Shown here: in pieces, positions 17,928 to 28,224 of the stretch
Layout of the letters: every line of letters begins with the position of its first letter
Position numbering within the stretch: position 1 is the first letter of the stretch
Source of the DNA: Magnetococcus sp. PR-3
GTDB taxonomy: Bacteria; Pseudomonadota; Magnetococcia; Magnetococcales; Magnetococcaceae
Direction: 5' to 3'
Length of the DNA stretch: 64,000 nt
NCBI RefSeq assembly: GCF_036689865.1
Contig: NZ_JBAHUQ010000001.1
Span: 124,001-188,000, forward strand
Position numbers and translations under genes: made by a program
Notes under the pieces: model-generated
The model's input: only the letters and a program-made list of their open reading frames with translations
What the model was told of the DNA's origin: nothing
The model's database searches: none

Positions 17928-19268
17928 TTAGCGATATTCAACAAAACTGCGCAGACGTAAATCCCGCAACCATTGGGTATAACGTGCTTTAGTCTTTGCT
18001 TCACGCAGGCGTGCTCTCAGCTCTTTTTTAGCTGCAGCAAAGGAGTTTACTTTTTCCACCTCACGCTTCACCACTTCGATCAAATGCCAACCAAAGGGGG
18101 TACGCACCGGCTCACTGACCACACCAGGCTTAAGGAAAAAGGCAACATCTTCAAACGAAGGCACCATCACACCACGGGCAAAGCTGCCTAGCATTCCCCC
18201 CTCTTTGGCACTTCCTTCATCTTGAGAGAACTTTTTGGCCATTTCAGTAAAATCAGCCCCCGCTTCAATTTGCTGACGAAGCTTGTCCAACTTACGGCGT
18301 ACATCAGCCGAGGCACTGCTGTTGGAGCCTTTAGGTACCTTAAACAGAATGTGCCGCGCTTGAACTTTGACTTTATCGGCTTGAGCCTGACCATGGCTCT
18401 GCTGAATGCGTCGTTCACTCACCGCAAAGATGTGATACCCCTGACTGGTACGAATCGGTTTAGAGATCGCACCATCGGCCAGTTTGAATACAATCTTTTC
18501 AATCTGAGGCAACAGCTCACCTTGTTTAAACCAGCCCATCTCACCACCATTAAGACCACTGGGATCATCAGAACTTTCGCTGGCTAAACGGGCAAAAGAG
18601 GCCCCACCACGCAGTTGATTGACAAGGTTGTCGGCTTTTTCACCAATCTCACGGACACGATGGATCAATGCGTTCTCAGGAATAGAGAGCAAAATCTGTT
18701 TGATGCGCAGCTCCTGCTCCCCCCCACTGCTTTGACCTTGTTGACGGGTTGCCTTATAGAGATCTTGGACCTCTTCATCCGAGACACGTACGGTCGGCAG
18801 GATGACACGGCGGATAATTTTTTGAACATAGATCTGATCCCGCAGTGAGGTTAAAAAGCTGTCATAGCCCACCCCTTCACGTTGCAGCATCCTTTTAAAC
18901 TGATCCACACTCACATTATTTCGCTTAGCCAGACGAAGCATCGCACCATCTATTTCAGCATCGATGAGTTTAATACCCAGCTTTTTGGCCTTCTGTTCCC
19001 GTAGCACCCGCATAATGGCACCATCCAATACCCGGCGACGTAAGCGGGTGACATCCACCTGTTCACCCGTTTGGGAGAACTTCATCACCTGGGCACGGAG
19101 CTGGTCTGCAATTTCTGACTCCAGAATAATCGCACCATCCACCACGGCCGCAATACCATCTAACGGAATACCCGCTGTGGCTGGAGCAGCTCCCCCAACC
19201 AGCAAGGTGAACAGCATGGCCACGGCCCCCAAGGAACCGAATAAATTACGTCGTCTCTGCATCAACAT
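17928..19268 (-). CDS. surA: Periplasmic chaperone/peptidyl-prolyl isomerase
   Basis: About 446 residues: signal peptide (NLFGSLGAVAMLFTLLVGG), a SurA N-terminal chaperone domain opening with DGIAAVVDGAIILESEI, two parvulin domains (ELRIKQILLSIPENA, and VQARHILFKVPKG to PFGWHLIEV), and a C-terminal helix. It helps outer-membrane proteins, including LptD, reach the BAM complex. The ATG at 19268 is preferred because AAGG lies about eight bases upstream; a GTG at 19277 is in frame. It is the first gene of the surA-pdxA-rsmA operon and is separated from lptD by a terminator. Confidence 0.92.
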   Translation of the reverse strand: MLMQRRRNLFGSLGAVAMLFTLLVGGAAPATAGIPLDGIAAVVDGAIILESEIADQLRAQVMKFSQTGEQVDVTRLRRRVLDGAIMRVLREQKAKKLGIKLIDAEIDGAMLRLAKRNNVSVDQFKRMLQREGVGYDSFLTSLRDQIYVQKIIRRVILPTVRVSDEEVQDLYKATRQQGQSSGGEQELRIKQILLSIPENALIHRVREIGEKADNLVNQLRGGASFARLASESSDDPSGLNGGEMGWFKQGELLPQIEKIVFKLADGAISKPIRTSQGYHIFAVSERRIQQSHGQAQADKVKVQARHILFKVPKGSNSSASADVRRKLDKLRQQIEAGADFTEMAKKFSQDEGSAKEGGMLGSFARGVMVPSFEDVAFFLKPGVVSEPVRTPFGWHLIEVVKREVEKVNSFAAAKKELRARLREAKTKARYTQWLRDLRLRSFVEYR

Positions 19269-19420
19269 GAATTGCACCTTTACTGCGTCATTTTCCAGAA
19301 CTTTGGCACGCTATACGGTTTGTTTCGACCAACCAGAAATGATCCTTCAAAGCTTATGCCAACTCCGATGAATAGAGCGGCATCCTACGTCATTCCTCAC
19401 CAGAGGCCAACCGACTTACC

Positions 19421-19456
19421 AAAAAAAAAGCAGGCCCACGGCCTGCCTCTCTTTTA
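19421..19456 (-). terminator. Intrinsic terminator after lptD
   Basis: GCAGGCC-CAC-GGCCTGC forms a seven-base stem with a three-base loop. Nine A's on its left make the U-run of a leftward transcript. It lies between the lptD stop and the surA start, so surA needs its own promoter. Confidence 0.85.
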
Positions 19457-19481
19457 AAGTTATGATCCATGAGCCACGGAA

Positions 19482-21704
19482 TTATTTTACACCGTATCCA
19501 CCCAGGCCATTAAAGTTGATCAAGAAGCCCATAAAACCGCCCCCATGCACTTCACTGCTGCTGGACAGACGTGAACCGCCAAAGAGCTCAAAGGACCAGC
19601 AATCATGGTTATAAACAAGGCTGGTTCGCCAGCTTTTGGTACTGGAAGTCTCTAAGGAGTAATCCAGATCCTGTTCCCAGCTCCATTCATCATTCAGCTT
19701 CAGTTTGCTGCTATAGGTGACATCCCGCTTAACTTCAGATTCGGTATCATTACGGTTGATCAGATAACCAACCTCAACCTCGCCCTTTTTGGTCTTATAG
19801 GTAAAAGAGGTATCTGAGAGGGAAATAATCTTATCATGGGGATCGTAACGGGTTTCAGCTTCCAGATCCCAATTGGCATGCAGCGAGACCGAACCACCCA
19901 ATACGATGTCAGAGAGGTTATGACCACTCTGATAATCCTCATGACCATCAGGCGCATAACGTTGACCAACCGTCACACGGGCAATTTCACGGATCGCCTC
20001 TTCCCCTTCCACTTTACCCATCAAACGGCTGGTAACACCGTAGCTGATCCAATGACCGGCGCTAATGCGGTCAACACCACTGTATTGGTTCTCTTCAAAC
20101 AGATTGGTGGTGGTAAAGGTTCGGTTGGCGATATCTGTGTTGCTACCGGAAATGGTGTCATAGACCCGCGAATCATAATTGGGGATCTTATCCTGACCAT
20201 GAACTGCATTCATCACATATTGAACGGTTGGTTCAACAGTATGACGCAGATTTTTAAACTTTGAGCTGGGGTCACTCTGTAGATTTTTGCTCATCTGCAT
20301 ATCCAGGCGAGCACTAAACATAGAGGCCTGACGATGGGCAAAGCTGTCATCGCCATTACCCAACGCAGGGTCCCCACTCATCATATAAGCGGTCTCTCGT
20401 ACACCGGCACCCAGGCTAAGCTGACCAATATGCAGGGGCTTGCTGTAACGCAGGGTTGGCGCAAGATCAACCCGCTGGGTGGCATCACCTTTCATTTGAT
20501 AGAAGCTATCAAAGCGAGCACCTCCATTTAGGAAGATACGGCGATCCCAGATCGGCAACAGATGTGAACCACTAAAGGCCAAGTAAGGGGCTTGCTGAAT
20601 GGTGTACAGATCATCGTCGGTGGCTAGGTTCTCATACCAGCGTACCCCACCTTCAACGGCCATATGCCCCATCTCGCCGGGTGTGGCAGATTTCCACAAC
20701 CGCTGACCGGTTAGGAATGAGCTAATATAGCGACTTTTTCCATCCATGAGATCCTGTTCAAAGTCACCCAAAAAGTCATCTGAACGTACGGTCTCTACAT
20801 GTCCGTGAATTTTCCAGTTATTCAGAATCTGCTGGTGATCAAGGTAGGTCAGAGAGCGGTACCTATCCAACTCGGTATCATGAATACCTTGGTGCTCAAT
20901 CGTCCCATCAAGCCCCTGCCCCTTGTAGCGGTACTGCATTTTACCCATCACCCCCCGTTTACTGGTAGGGTGCAAGGTTAATGTCGCGTCACGTTGAGGA
21001 GCAATATTCCAGTAATAGGGAATATCCATCTCAACGCCATTGGCGCCACTATACTGGATAGAGGGCATCAAAAAACCGCTCTGTCGCTCTTTTCGTAGCG
21101 GCTGGCGCAGCCAAGGCATATAGGCGATGGGAACCCCTTTAAAACGTAGGGTGACATCCCGTGCTGTTACCGTATTTTCAGCCCGATCGACAGAAATTTT
21201 ATCTGACTCTAGTACCCAAGGTGGGGTTTCACAATCACAGTTGGTATAGGTGGCTTCTTTGAGCTGCAAACGGTTGCGGTCCAACAGTTCCACGCGGCTG
21301 GCTGTCGCAACACCGCCAGGGCCGGGCATGTCAATATGCCCCTGCTCGATCAGACCACTGCCCTCACCCAGGTTAAGAATAATTGTCTCACCTTGGTAGG
21401 TCGCACCTTCATGGAGAACTTTAATCTTGCCATGGGCGTTCAGTCGCTGATCACCCATGTGGTAGATGGCCCGTTCGGCTTGAAGGTCTAACACCCCTTC
21501 TTGCAAAATTTTCACACCACCTGTCGCGGTAATGGTCCCACTTTGGCGATTGTGCTCAAGGGAACCGGCTTCAACCTCAATGGGGGTTTCCGCAATCAGC
21601 CGCTGCAGGTCAGCCTGGCTCAAGTCACCCGTAGCAGCATGCAACGGTTGGGCAGCGGCCATGGCCAGCACCAGCCAACTGGCTGACAACAGGGTACGAC
21701 CCAT
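19482..21704 (-). CDS. lptD: LPS-assembly outer-membrane protein LptD
   Basis: About 740 residues. A signal peptide (LLSASWLVLAMAAAQPLHAA) is followed by an OstA/LptA-like beta-jellyroll (GSLEHNRQSGTITATGGVKI onward) and a large beta-barrel. Family landmarks include the Cys pair in YTNCDCETPPW, RDVTLRFKGVPIAYMPWL, and the C-terminal GGSRLSSSSEVHGGGFMGF. It inserts lipopolysaccharide into the outer leaflet together with LptE, which is not seen here. The ATG at 21704 has AAGGA about nine bases upstream; an earlier in-frame ATG would put 22 extra residues before the signal peptide. Confidence 0.93.
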   Translation of the reverse strand: MGRTLLSASWLVLAMAAAQPLHAATGDLSQADLQRLIAETPIEVEAGSLEHNRQSGTITATGGVKILQEGVLDLQAERAIYHMGDQRLNAHGKIKVLHEGATYQGETIILNLGEGSGLIEQGHIDMPGPGGVATASRVELLDRNRLQLKEATYTNCDCETPPWVLESDKISVDRAENTVTARDVTLRFKGVPIAYMPWLRQPLRKERQSGFLMPSIQYSGANGVEMDIPYYWNIAPQRDATLTLHPTSKRGVMGKMQYRYKGQGLDGTIEHQGIHDTELDRYRSLTYLDHQQILNNWKIHGHVETVRSDDFLGDFEQDLMDGKSRYISSFLTGQRLWKSATPGEMGHMAVEGGVRWYENLATDDDLYTIQQAPYLAFSGSHLLPIWDRRIFLNGGARFDSFYQMKGDATQRVDLAPTLRYSKPLHIGQLSLGAGVRETAYMMSGDPALGNGDDSFAHRQASMFSARLDMQMSKNLQSDPSSKFKNLRHTVEPTVQYVMNAVHGQDKIPNYDSRVYDTISGSNTDIANRTFTTTNLFEENQYSGVDRISAGHWISYGVTSRLMGKVEGEEAIREIARVTVGQRYAPDGHEDYQSGHNLSDIVLGGSVSLHANWDLEAETRYDPHDKIISLSDTSFTYKTKKGEVEVGYLINRNDTESEVKRDVTYSSKLKLNDEWSWEQDLDYSLETSSTKSWRTSLVYNHDCWSFELFGGSRLSSSSEVHGGGFMGFLINFNGLGGYGVK

Positions 21705-21903
21705 AGGAGAGATCCTTTGGGCGTAGAGTGGCGCACACGACTCTATGGATGGGGCACAGCGTTTAGGCATCGCATCTCAATCCAAGCATCCGAGTCTTTA
21801 GTCCTTTTTTCGATGACCAAAGACCGACCAACCGAAGAAAACGGTCGAAAAATTCACACAGGGGTCGAAACCCTAGTCCCAACGAGTGGGCAAATCCGAG
21901 ACA

Positions 21904-23202
21904 TCATAACAATTTTTTGGCCTCACCCACCAGATAAAGCGAGCCCGAAACGAGTATTTTTCCACCTTGACTCACTTTTTTTCGGACCAACTGTAATCCT
22001 TGTTCGGTAGAAGTCGCTATTTCTGCCTTAACTCCATGCTTATTCCAGCACTGAACCAAGAGCTTAGCCTCAACAGCACGCCCACCTACAGGCTCGACAA
22101 CGACGACCTCCTTCACCACCCCCAACCAAGGGCGCAGCATGGCATCCCTATCCTTATCGGCCATAAGAGCGAAAAGCATGACATCCACCCCACCCTGTTG
22201 ACGAAAAAAGTCGGCACAGCACTGTGCAGCAACAGGGTTATGGGCGCCATCCAGCCAGATTGAGGGTTCCGTCGCTACCTGCTCCAGGCGCCCAGGCCAG
22301 TATGCCGAAGCCACACCTGACCTAAGATCATCCTTAGAGAGAGACCACCCCATTTGCATTAACTGACGGGCCACAGCGACCGCTTGAGCAGCATTATCCC
22401 ACTGATGATGGCCCGCCAAGGCAGGCTGTGGTAGTGGAATCCGCCCCTCCTCATCCTCATACCACCCAGCAGGACCAGCCTGCCAGTGATAGCTCAAACC
22501 TGCCGCCAGGAGAGGTGCGCCTACCTGCTGGGCGTGAGCTTGGATGACAGAAAGTGCCTCATCATCCGCAGGTGCCGCCACCACAGGCACGCCCTTTTTC
22601 AAAATCCCAGCCTTTTCTCGTGCAATACTGGCCATATCGCTACCCAGATAGGCTTGATGGTCCAACCCCATGCTGGTAATGGCCGTTACTGTGGGGTGAA
22701 CAACATTGGTGGCATCCAAACGCCCCCCCAAACCAGTTTCCAACAAAACCACCGTTTGAGGATCTTCTGCACACCAGATCTGAAAAACACCAAAAGCAAC
22801 AGCCGTCAATCGCTCAAAAAAGGTTGCTTCTTTAGAGGCTTCTGTATCGAGCACCCTCTGTGCCTGGGCACGTAACAGCCCATCATCAACCGGTTGCCCA
22901 TTGCGCTGAATACGCTCATGAATGGTTATTAAGTGAGGTGAGGTGTAGGTGGCAACGGTGTACCCTGCAGCCTGCAGCATGGCCGTTAAAAATGCGATAA
23001 GAGAGCCTTTTCCATTGGTGCCTGCCACATGGATAACCGGCCCTAACTGGGCATGGGGTTGCCCTAAGGCGGCTAACAACGCCTCCATACGCGAAAGTCC
23101 CAGGTCAATGGTACAATTGGCCTGGGACTCGTTTTGCGTTAGCAGAGCATCCAAAATGGAAGCGGCAGGATCCAAAGGGTTAGGCCCCTGCAGACTCTTC
23201 AC
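21904..23202 (-). CDS. folC: Bifunctional folylpolyglutamate/dihydrofolate synthase
   Basis: A 432-residue Mur-ligase-like enzyme that makes dihydrofolate and adds glutamate tails to folates. The ATP loop VIHVAGTNGKGSLIAF, the TSPHLITIHERI motif, LETGLGGRLDATN and WLDGAHNPVA are all present. The start is a GTG (MKSLQGPNP), and its first 23 bases overlap the end of accD. This is the standard accD-folC pairing and implies translational coupling. A 200-base gap precedes lptD downstream. Confidence 0.94.
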   Translation of the reverse strand: MKSLQGPNPLDPAASILDALLTQNESQANCTIDLGLSRMEALLAALGQPHAQLGPVIHVAGTNGKGSLIAFLTAMLQAAGYTVATYTSPHLITIHERIQRNGQPVDDGLLRAQAQRVLDTEASKEATFFERLTAVAFGVFQIWCAEDPQTVVLLETGLGGRLDATNVVHPTVTAITSMGLDHQAYLGSDMASIAREKAGILKKGVPVVAAPADDEALSVIQAHAQQVGAPLLAAGLSYHWQAGPAGWYEDEEGRIPLPQPALAGHHQWDNAAQAVAVARQLMQMGWSLSKDDLRSGVASAYWPGRLEQVATEPSIWLDGAHNPVAAQCCADFFRQQGGVDVMLFALMADKDRDAMLRPWLGVVKEVVVVEPVGGRAVEAKLLVQCWNKHGVKAEIATSTEQGLQLVRKKVSQGGKILVSGSLYLVGEAKKLL

Positions 23203-24124
23203 TGTTCTCTGAGCCGTTCCCTTCTGGAATCATGTCTGCACGGTTAAGCACAGGCTCTTGCCAGGAGGTCATACGGGCCAACAGATCAGCCAGCATATCC
23301 CGCATTTTGTCACGGCTGACAATCATATCCAAAAAACCATGCTCCAGCAGATATTCACTACGCTGGAAGCCAGGGGGCAGCTTTTCGCGTACCGTCTGTT
23401 CAATAACACGTGGCCCGGCAAAGCAGATCAGCGCATTGGGCTCTCCAATATGGATATCCCCCAACATGGCGAAGGAGGCCGTTACCCCGCCACTGGTAGG
23501 ATCCGTAAGCACCACAATAAAGGGCAGCCCTTTTTCCTCCAACTTGGTTAAAGCTGCAGAGGTTTTAGCCATCTGCATGAGAGAGAGTATCCCCTCCTGC
23601 ATACGTGCACCGCCAGATGCCGCAAACAGCACATAGCCACACTCGGCTTCTGCTGCAGCCAGGGCACCTTGGGCCACTTTAGCACCAACCACAGACCCCA
23701 TAGACCCCCCCAAAAAGTGGAAGTCAAACGCAGCCACAACAGCAGGCACCCCTTTAATGGTTCCTTTAAAAAGCCGCAGTGCATCGTTCTGCCCTGTCTT
23801 TTTCTGGGCATCCTTTACGCGATCACGGTACTTTTTTGTATCTTTAAATTTAAGGGGATCAGCCGGTTGTATGTTGGTCAACAGCTCCTCACGCCCATCC
23901 TCATCCAACGTAATATCAATACGTCGCTGACCTGAGGTACGGAAGTGGTTATCACAATGCGGGCAGACATCTAAAGAGCGCTCTAGCTCTTTTTGAAACA
24001 ACGCCTGTCCACAGTTGGGACATTTGATCCAGAGCCCTTCTGGGGTTTGCGCCCGACGGCTTTCACTCTTGATCTTGGGCAGAAGACGGGTCAACCAGCT
24101 TTTGGCTTGGGAATCTTCAGTCAT
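23180..24124 (-). CDS. accD: Acetyl-CoA carboxylase carboxyltransferase subunit beta
   Basis: A 314-residue AccD, the beta half of the carboxyltransferase that makes malonyl-CoA. An N-terminal four-Cys zinc ribbon is clear: CPNCGQALFQKEL, then DVCPHCDNHF. The crotonase-like core has GGSMGSVVGAK, FAASGGARMQEG and LTDPTSGGVTASFAMLGD. It lies between trpF and folC, an order usual in alphaproteobacteria except that trpB and trpA, normally between trpF and accD, are absent. GGTGG precedes the ATG. Confidence 0.95.
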   Translation of the reverse strand: MTEDSQAKSWLTRLLPKIKSESRRAQTPEGLWIKCPNCGQALFQKELERSLDVCPHCDNHFRTSGQRRIDITLDEDGREELLTNIQPADPLKFKDTKKYRDRVKDAQKKTGQNDALRLFKGTIKGVPAVVAAFDFHFLGGSMGSVVGAKVAQGALAAAEAECGYVLFAASGGARMQEGILSLMQMAKTSAALTKLEEKGLPFIVVLTDPTSGGVTASFAMLGDIHIGEPNALICFAGPRVIEQTVREKLPPGFQRSEYLLEHGFLDMIVSRDKMRDMLADLLARMTSWQEPVLNRADMIPEGNGSENSEESAGA

Positions 24125-24177
24125 CGTTCCACCTAACTAGGTTAAATTACGCTCACCGACACAAAAGATCGGGGCGT

Positions 24178-24810
24178 TTATGAACCGGCATCCTTTTGGC
24201 CGCGGCGAACCGCAGCAACAAAACGATGCATCTTGTCGAGATCTTTCAGACCAGGGGCGGACTCCACACCACTGGAGACATCGACCCCATGGGGCTGCAC
24301 ACTGCGTACAGCAGCCTCCACATTGTCCGGGTTCAACCCCCCTGCCAGGATCAGCGGCCTTGGCAGTTTGGTCTCCCGTAACAGTTGCCAATCAAAGGAT
24401 TCTCCCGTACCACCGTAGGCCCCTTTAACCTTGGCATCCAACAACAGCGCCCCAACGGGCCAACGATCCAAACCCAGCAGATCACTTGCCTGAGCAACCC
24501 GTATGGCCCGTATAGCCCGCGCCCCATATGGGCGACAATGGGTCGGTGCTTCATCCCCATGCAACTGTATACGGTCCAAGGCACACAGCTCCAGGGTACG
24601 TACCACGGCTTGTGGGGCAGCGTTGACAAACAGACCGACTACCGACACAAAAGGTGGCAGATCATGACGCCACTGCGCCACCTGTTCTGCGGTAACGGCC
24701 CTGGGGGATTTGGCATAGAAGACCAAACCAATGGCATCCGCCCCGGCTTCATGAGCTGCCCAGCCATCTGCTGGGTTTGTGATACCACAAATTTTAATCT
24801 TAACCGACAC
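24178..24810 (-). CDS. trpF: Phosphoribosylanthranilate isomerase
   Basis: A 210-residue TIM barrel for the third step of tryptophan synthesis. It opens KIKICGITNPADG with the catalytic Cys, has GLVFYAKSPRAV, LHGDE, and ends with ILAGGLNPDNV and GVDVSSGVESAPGLKD, where the catalytic Asp falls. The start is a GTG directly after the trpC stop (TAAGTG), so translation is coupled. The next gene leftward is accD, with 53 bases between. Confidence 0.95.
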   Translation of the reverse strand: MSVKIKICGITNPADGWAAHEAGADAIGLVFYAKSPRAVTAEQVAQWRHDLPPFVSVVGLFVNAAPQAVVRTLELCALDRIQLHGDEAPTHCRPYGARAIRAIRVAQASDLLGLDRWPVGALLLDAKVKGAYGGTGESFDWQLLRETKLPRPLILAGGLNPDNVEAAVRSVQPHGVDVSSGVESAPGLKDLDKMHRFVAAVRRGQKDAGS

Positions 24811-25617
24811 TTAAACAGACCCGCCTGCCAGCAACTCACCCAGTGCTTCACCCGGTTTACCACCGCGCATTAACGATTCACCAATCAGGAAGGTATAGAT
24901 ACCCGCTGCATTGAGCTTGGCCAGATCCTGTGGGGTATTGAGCCCACTTTCCGAAACCGCCAGACGCCCTTTTTCCATACGCTCAGCCAAACGGAATGAG
25001 GTGCCAATATCGGTTTCAAAAGTCTTAAGATTACGGTTATTCACCCCCATCAAGGGCGTTTTCAACTCATGAGCCTGTTCCAACTCCTGCTCATCATGGA
25101 CCTCCACCAGGACATCCATACCCAGCTCCATCGCTGCAGCTTCCAGCTCTTGAGCCTGGGGTACTTCTAACACCGCCATAATCAACAAAATCGCATCCGC
25201 CCCTAAAGTGCGGGCCTCCACAACCTGATAGCTGTCGTAGAGAAAATCTTTACGCAGTACAGGACAGGCCACCTCTTCACGGATTGCACGCAAGTAGTCA
25301 TCATGCCCCTGAAAAAACTGTTCATCCGTCAGGCAGCTGATACAGGCGGCACCGTTAGCCCGGTACCCTTCAGCAATTTTTGCGGGTTCCCAGGGCAGAT
25401 GCTGGGGGTAGATACGCCCTTTAGAAGGCGAACCCTTTTTCACCTCAGAGATCACCGCGTTTTGCTGATTATGCGCACGACTTATCAGCGCTTCAGCAAA
25501 GCCTTGCGTCTCAGGGGCATCTTTAACCCGCTGTATCAGAGCAGCTTCAGAGATTTTTCCCCGGCGCTGGGCTACCTCTTGCGCTTTGTGCTGCATGATC
25601 TTCTGTAAAATATCCAC
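24811..25617 (-). CDS. trpC: Indole-3-glycerol-phosphate synthase
   Basis: A 268-residue TIM barrel that closes the indole ring. Motifs are VISEVKKGSPSKG, CISCLTDEQFFQG, CPVLRKDFLYDSYQV, ILLIMAVL, GVNNRNLKTFETD, VSESGLN and FLIGESLMR. The start is GTG (MDILQKIMQ), with AAGGA about twelve bases upstream; an ATG seven codons later is possible. It leads the trpC-trpF-accD-folC run. TrpA, TrpB, TrpD, TrpE and TrpG are not in this window. Confidence 0.95.
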   Translation of the reverse strand: MDILQKIMQHKAQEVAQRRGKISEAALIQRVKDAPETQGFAEALISRAHNQQNAVISEVKKGSPSKGRIYPQHLPWEPAKIAEGYRANGAACISCLTDEQFFQGHDDYLRAIREEVACPVLRKDFLYDSYQVVEARTLGADAILLIMAVLEVPQAQELEAAAMELGMDVLVEVHDEQELEQAHELKTPLMGVNNRNLKTFETDIGTSFRLAERMEKGRLAVSESGLNTPQDLAKLNAAGIYTFLIGESLMRGGKPGEALGELLAGGSV

Positions 25618-25766
25618 AGGTAACCACGATCCTTCTACATGGCCATAGGGCCATCAAGCCAGTTTGTTCCAAAGGTGAGCCTCATCATACGCAAAAGTGA
25701 TCCACAAGGCAAAACGCTACCCCACTTTTTGGCGTACTTTTTCTATTCCGCAAACGCAAAAAAAGG

Positions 25767-26981
25767 TTATTCCACCGTCACATAGGCAAACCGACGCTTA
25801 CCCACCTGGATCAAACTCCGGCTCCCGCTGGCCAGCGTATGGCGGGCATCTGAAACCTTGGCACGGTCAACAGAGACCGCGTTCTGTTTAATCATACGCA
25901 TGCCTTCACCGTTGGATTTAACCAAGCCAGCCTGACAGATCGCAGCCGCCAACCCCAAGCTGCCCTCCGTGGCCGTTACGGTGACCTCTTCAATCTCATC
26001 GGGGAGATCTTTCTTTTTAAACATGGCTTCAAATTCAGCCCGCGCCGGGGCAGCCGCCTCATCACCATGGAAACGGCCAACCAATTCAGCGGCCAAGGCT
26101 TTTTTAGCCTCCATAGGGTGATAACGACCGGCTTCAACCTCAGTACGTAGTGCCGCGATGGCATCCATACTCTGATCCGATAACAGCTCATAATAGCGCC
26201 ACATCAGATCATCTGAGATTGACATGCACTTACCAAAAATTTCACGGGCTGGATCTTTGACCCCAATATAATTATTGAGCGACTTGGACATTTTGTTAAC
26301 ACCGTCCAACCCCTCAAGAATCGGCAGAGTAATGACGCACTGGGGCTCTTGACCGGCATCTTTTTGCAGTTCACGACCAACCAGCAGATTAAACAGTTGA
26401 TCGGTACCACCCAACTCCACATCCGCCTTCAAAGCCACAGAGTCGTAGCCCTGTACCAGTGGGTAGAGAAACTCATGAATGGCGATGGGACGCCCTTCTT
26501 TATAGCGCTTGGAGAAGTCATCCCGCTCCAACATGCGCGCGACGGTAAATTGTGCGGCCAGCTTGATCATGTCAGAGGCACTCATTGCCCCCATCCACTC
26601 ACTATTAAAGACCACCTCAGTGCGTTCAGCATCCAACAACTTGAACACCTGCTCTTTATAGGTCTCTGCATTGGCTGCAACATCGGCAGGCGTCAACGGT
26701 TTTCGGGTTTCATTTTTCCCCGTAGGATCGCCAATTTGCGCGGTAAAATCGCCAATAAGAAAGACAACCTGATGACCCAGCTCCTGAAACTGGCGCAGCT
26801 TGTGCAAAAGCACCGTATGACCCAGGTGCAGGTCTGGGGCGGTGGGATCAAAACCGGCTTTGATGCGTAACGGAGTACCGCTCTCATAGGCGCGCGTTAG
26901 CTTCTGCTCCAGCAACGCCTCGGAGACCAGATCCACAGTGCCGCGCTGAATGATCGCCATCTGCTCTTTGACCGGTTTCAT
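25767..26981 (-). CDS. tyrS: Tyrosyl-tRNA synthetase
   Basis: A 404-residue class I synthetase. The HIGH motif appears as [13 protein letters not shown] and the KMSKS motif as [25 protein letters not shown] is the tyrosine-pocket region, and the C-terminus is an S4-like RNA-binding domain ([17 protein letters not shown]). The KMSKS-LNN pattern fits the TyrZ-like group rather than E. coli TyrS (inference). The ATG at 26981 has GGAG seven bases upstream. It is divergent from anmK across a gap of under 70 bases. Confidence 0.95.
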   Translation of the reverse strand: MKPVKEQMAIIQRGTVDLVSEALLEQKLTRAYESGTPLRIKAGFDPTAPDLHLGHTVLLHKLRQFQELGHQVVFLIGDFTAQIGDPTGKNETRKPLTPADVAANAETYKEQVFKLLDAERTEVVFNSEWMGAMSASDMIKLAAQFTVARMLERDDFSKRYKEGRPIAIHEFLYPLVQGYDSVALKADVELGGTDQLFNLLVGRELQKDAGQEPQCVITLPILEGLDGVNKMSKSLNNYIGVKDPAREIFGKCMSISDDLMWRYYELLSDQSMDAIAALRTEVEAGRYHPMEAKKALAAELVGRFHGDEAAAPARAEFEAMFKKKDLPDEIEEVTVTATEGSLGLAAAICQAGLVKSNGEGMRMIKQNAVSVDRAKVSDARHTLASGSRSLIQVGKRRFAYVTVE

Positions 26982-27048
26982 ACCACTACTCCACACTCAA
27001 TTGTTCAGAAAGAATCGCGCATTTTAGCGCATTCAGGAGCATAAAACC

Positions 27049-28224
27049 ATGGCCGATTCCCGCCCCATCCCCAAGCCCTTCACTGTGATTGGTCTGATCT
27101 CTGGAACCTCCGCAGATGCGATGGATGCGGTTCTTGTGCAAAGCGATGGCATAGGCCCTTGCCAAGCCCAAGCGTATGTCGCGCACCCGTTTCCGGAAGC
27201 GCTGCGAAATGCGGTGCTAAAACTTCAAAAACCTGGCACGGAAGACATTGAATTATTGGGCGAGATTGACCGTCAACTGGGGGAACAGTTTGCCGTAGCC
27301 GCCCACGCTGTTTGTGACAAAGCCCAGGTCTCCATACAGCAGGTTGATTTAATTGGTAGCCACGGTCAGACCATACGTCACCGCCCACCCCGTTTTACCC
27401 TACAGATTGGTGCCCCTTCGGTCATTGCCCAACAGACAGGGGTCACCACTGTGGCTGACTTCCGCAGTGCCGATATTGCGCGAAAGGGTGAAGGGGCACC
27501 ACTGGCTCCTCTTTATCACCATGCCCTTTATGGCGCACATAAAGGCATACAAGCCGTTGTTAACCTTGGCGGCATTGCCAATATCACCCTACTGGATGGC
27601 AACCATACCGGCCCCATTATTGCTGGAGACAGCGGACCGGCCAATGCATTGATGGATCACCTGATGCTGCACATAACATCGGGTCAACAAGGGTATGATA
27701 AGGATGGCGCATGTGCCGCACGAGGCCATGTTGATACAGATGCCCTAGCATGGCTTTTGACCCACCCCTATTTACAAGCGGCCTACCCCAAATCCACCGG
27801 TAAAGAGGATTTTGGACCAGCCTACCTGCAACAGTGGCTGTCGCACTACCCAAACATGGCAAGTGATGATGGTTTTGCTACCCTGGCTCAGTTAACTGTG
27901 GAATCGGTTTGGCAAGGATGTCAACACGCCCACCCTGAAGGCACCCTCCCCAGCCGGGTCATATTATGTGGGGGCGGTGCTTACAACCCAACCCTGAAAC
28001 AGGCTTTTCAAGATCGGTTTGGCCACATCAAAGTGATCGCCAGTGATGAGGCTGGGGTCTATGCTGATCAAATGGAGGCCGAAGCCTTTGCATGGCTGGC
28101 AGTTCGTACCCTACGTAACTTACCTGGGTCTGCGCCTCAAATCACCAAGGCCACCGAAGCTGCGGTGCTTGGGGGGATCTATCCTGGCCGCAACTGGGAG
28201 CAGCTTTTACAAACACTTGCTTAA
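27049..28224 (+). CDS. anmK: Anhydro-N-acetylmuramic acid kinase
   Basis: A 391-residue sugar kinase that phosphorylates and opens 1,6-anhydroMurNAc during recycling of cell-wall fragments. It opens GLISGTSADAMDAVLV, with HGQTIRHRPP (substrate site), NLGGIANITLL, GDSGPANALMD and LCGGGAYNP. AGGAG lies upstream of the ATG. Its 3' end overlaps the convergent apaG by four bases. The adjacent tyrS and anmK genes, divergent here, are neighbours in many proteobacteria. Confidence 0.94.
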   Translation: MADSRPIPKPFTVIGLISGTSADAMDAVLVQSDGIGPCQAQAYVAHPFPEALRNAVLKLQKPGTEDIELLGEIDRQLGEQFAVAAHAVCDKAQVSIQQVDLIGSHGQTIRHRPPRFTLQIGAPSVIAQQTGVTTVADFRSADIARKGEGAPLAPLYHHALYGAHKGIQAVVNLGGIANITLLDGNHTGPIIAGDSGPANALMDHLMLHITSGQQGYDKDGACAARGHVDTDALAWLLTHPYLQAAYPKSTGKEDFGPAYLQQWLSHYPNMASDDGFATLAQLTVESVWQGCQHAHPEGTLPSRVILCGGGAYNPTLKQAFQDRFGHIKVIASDEAGVYADQMEAEAFAWLAVRTLRNLPGSAPQITKATEAAVLGGIYPGRNWEQLLQTLA

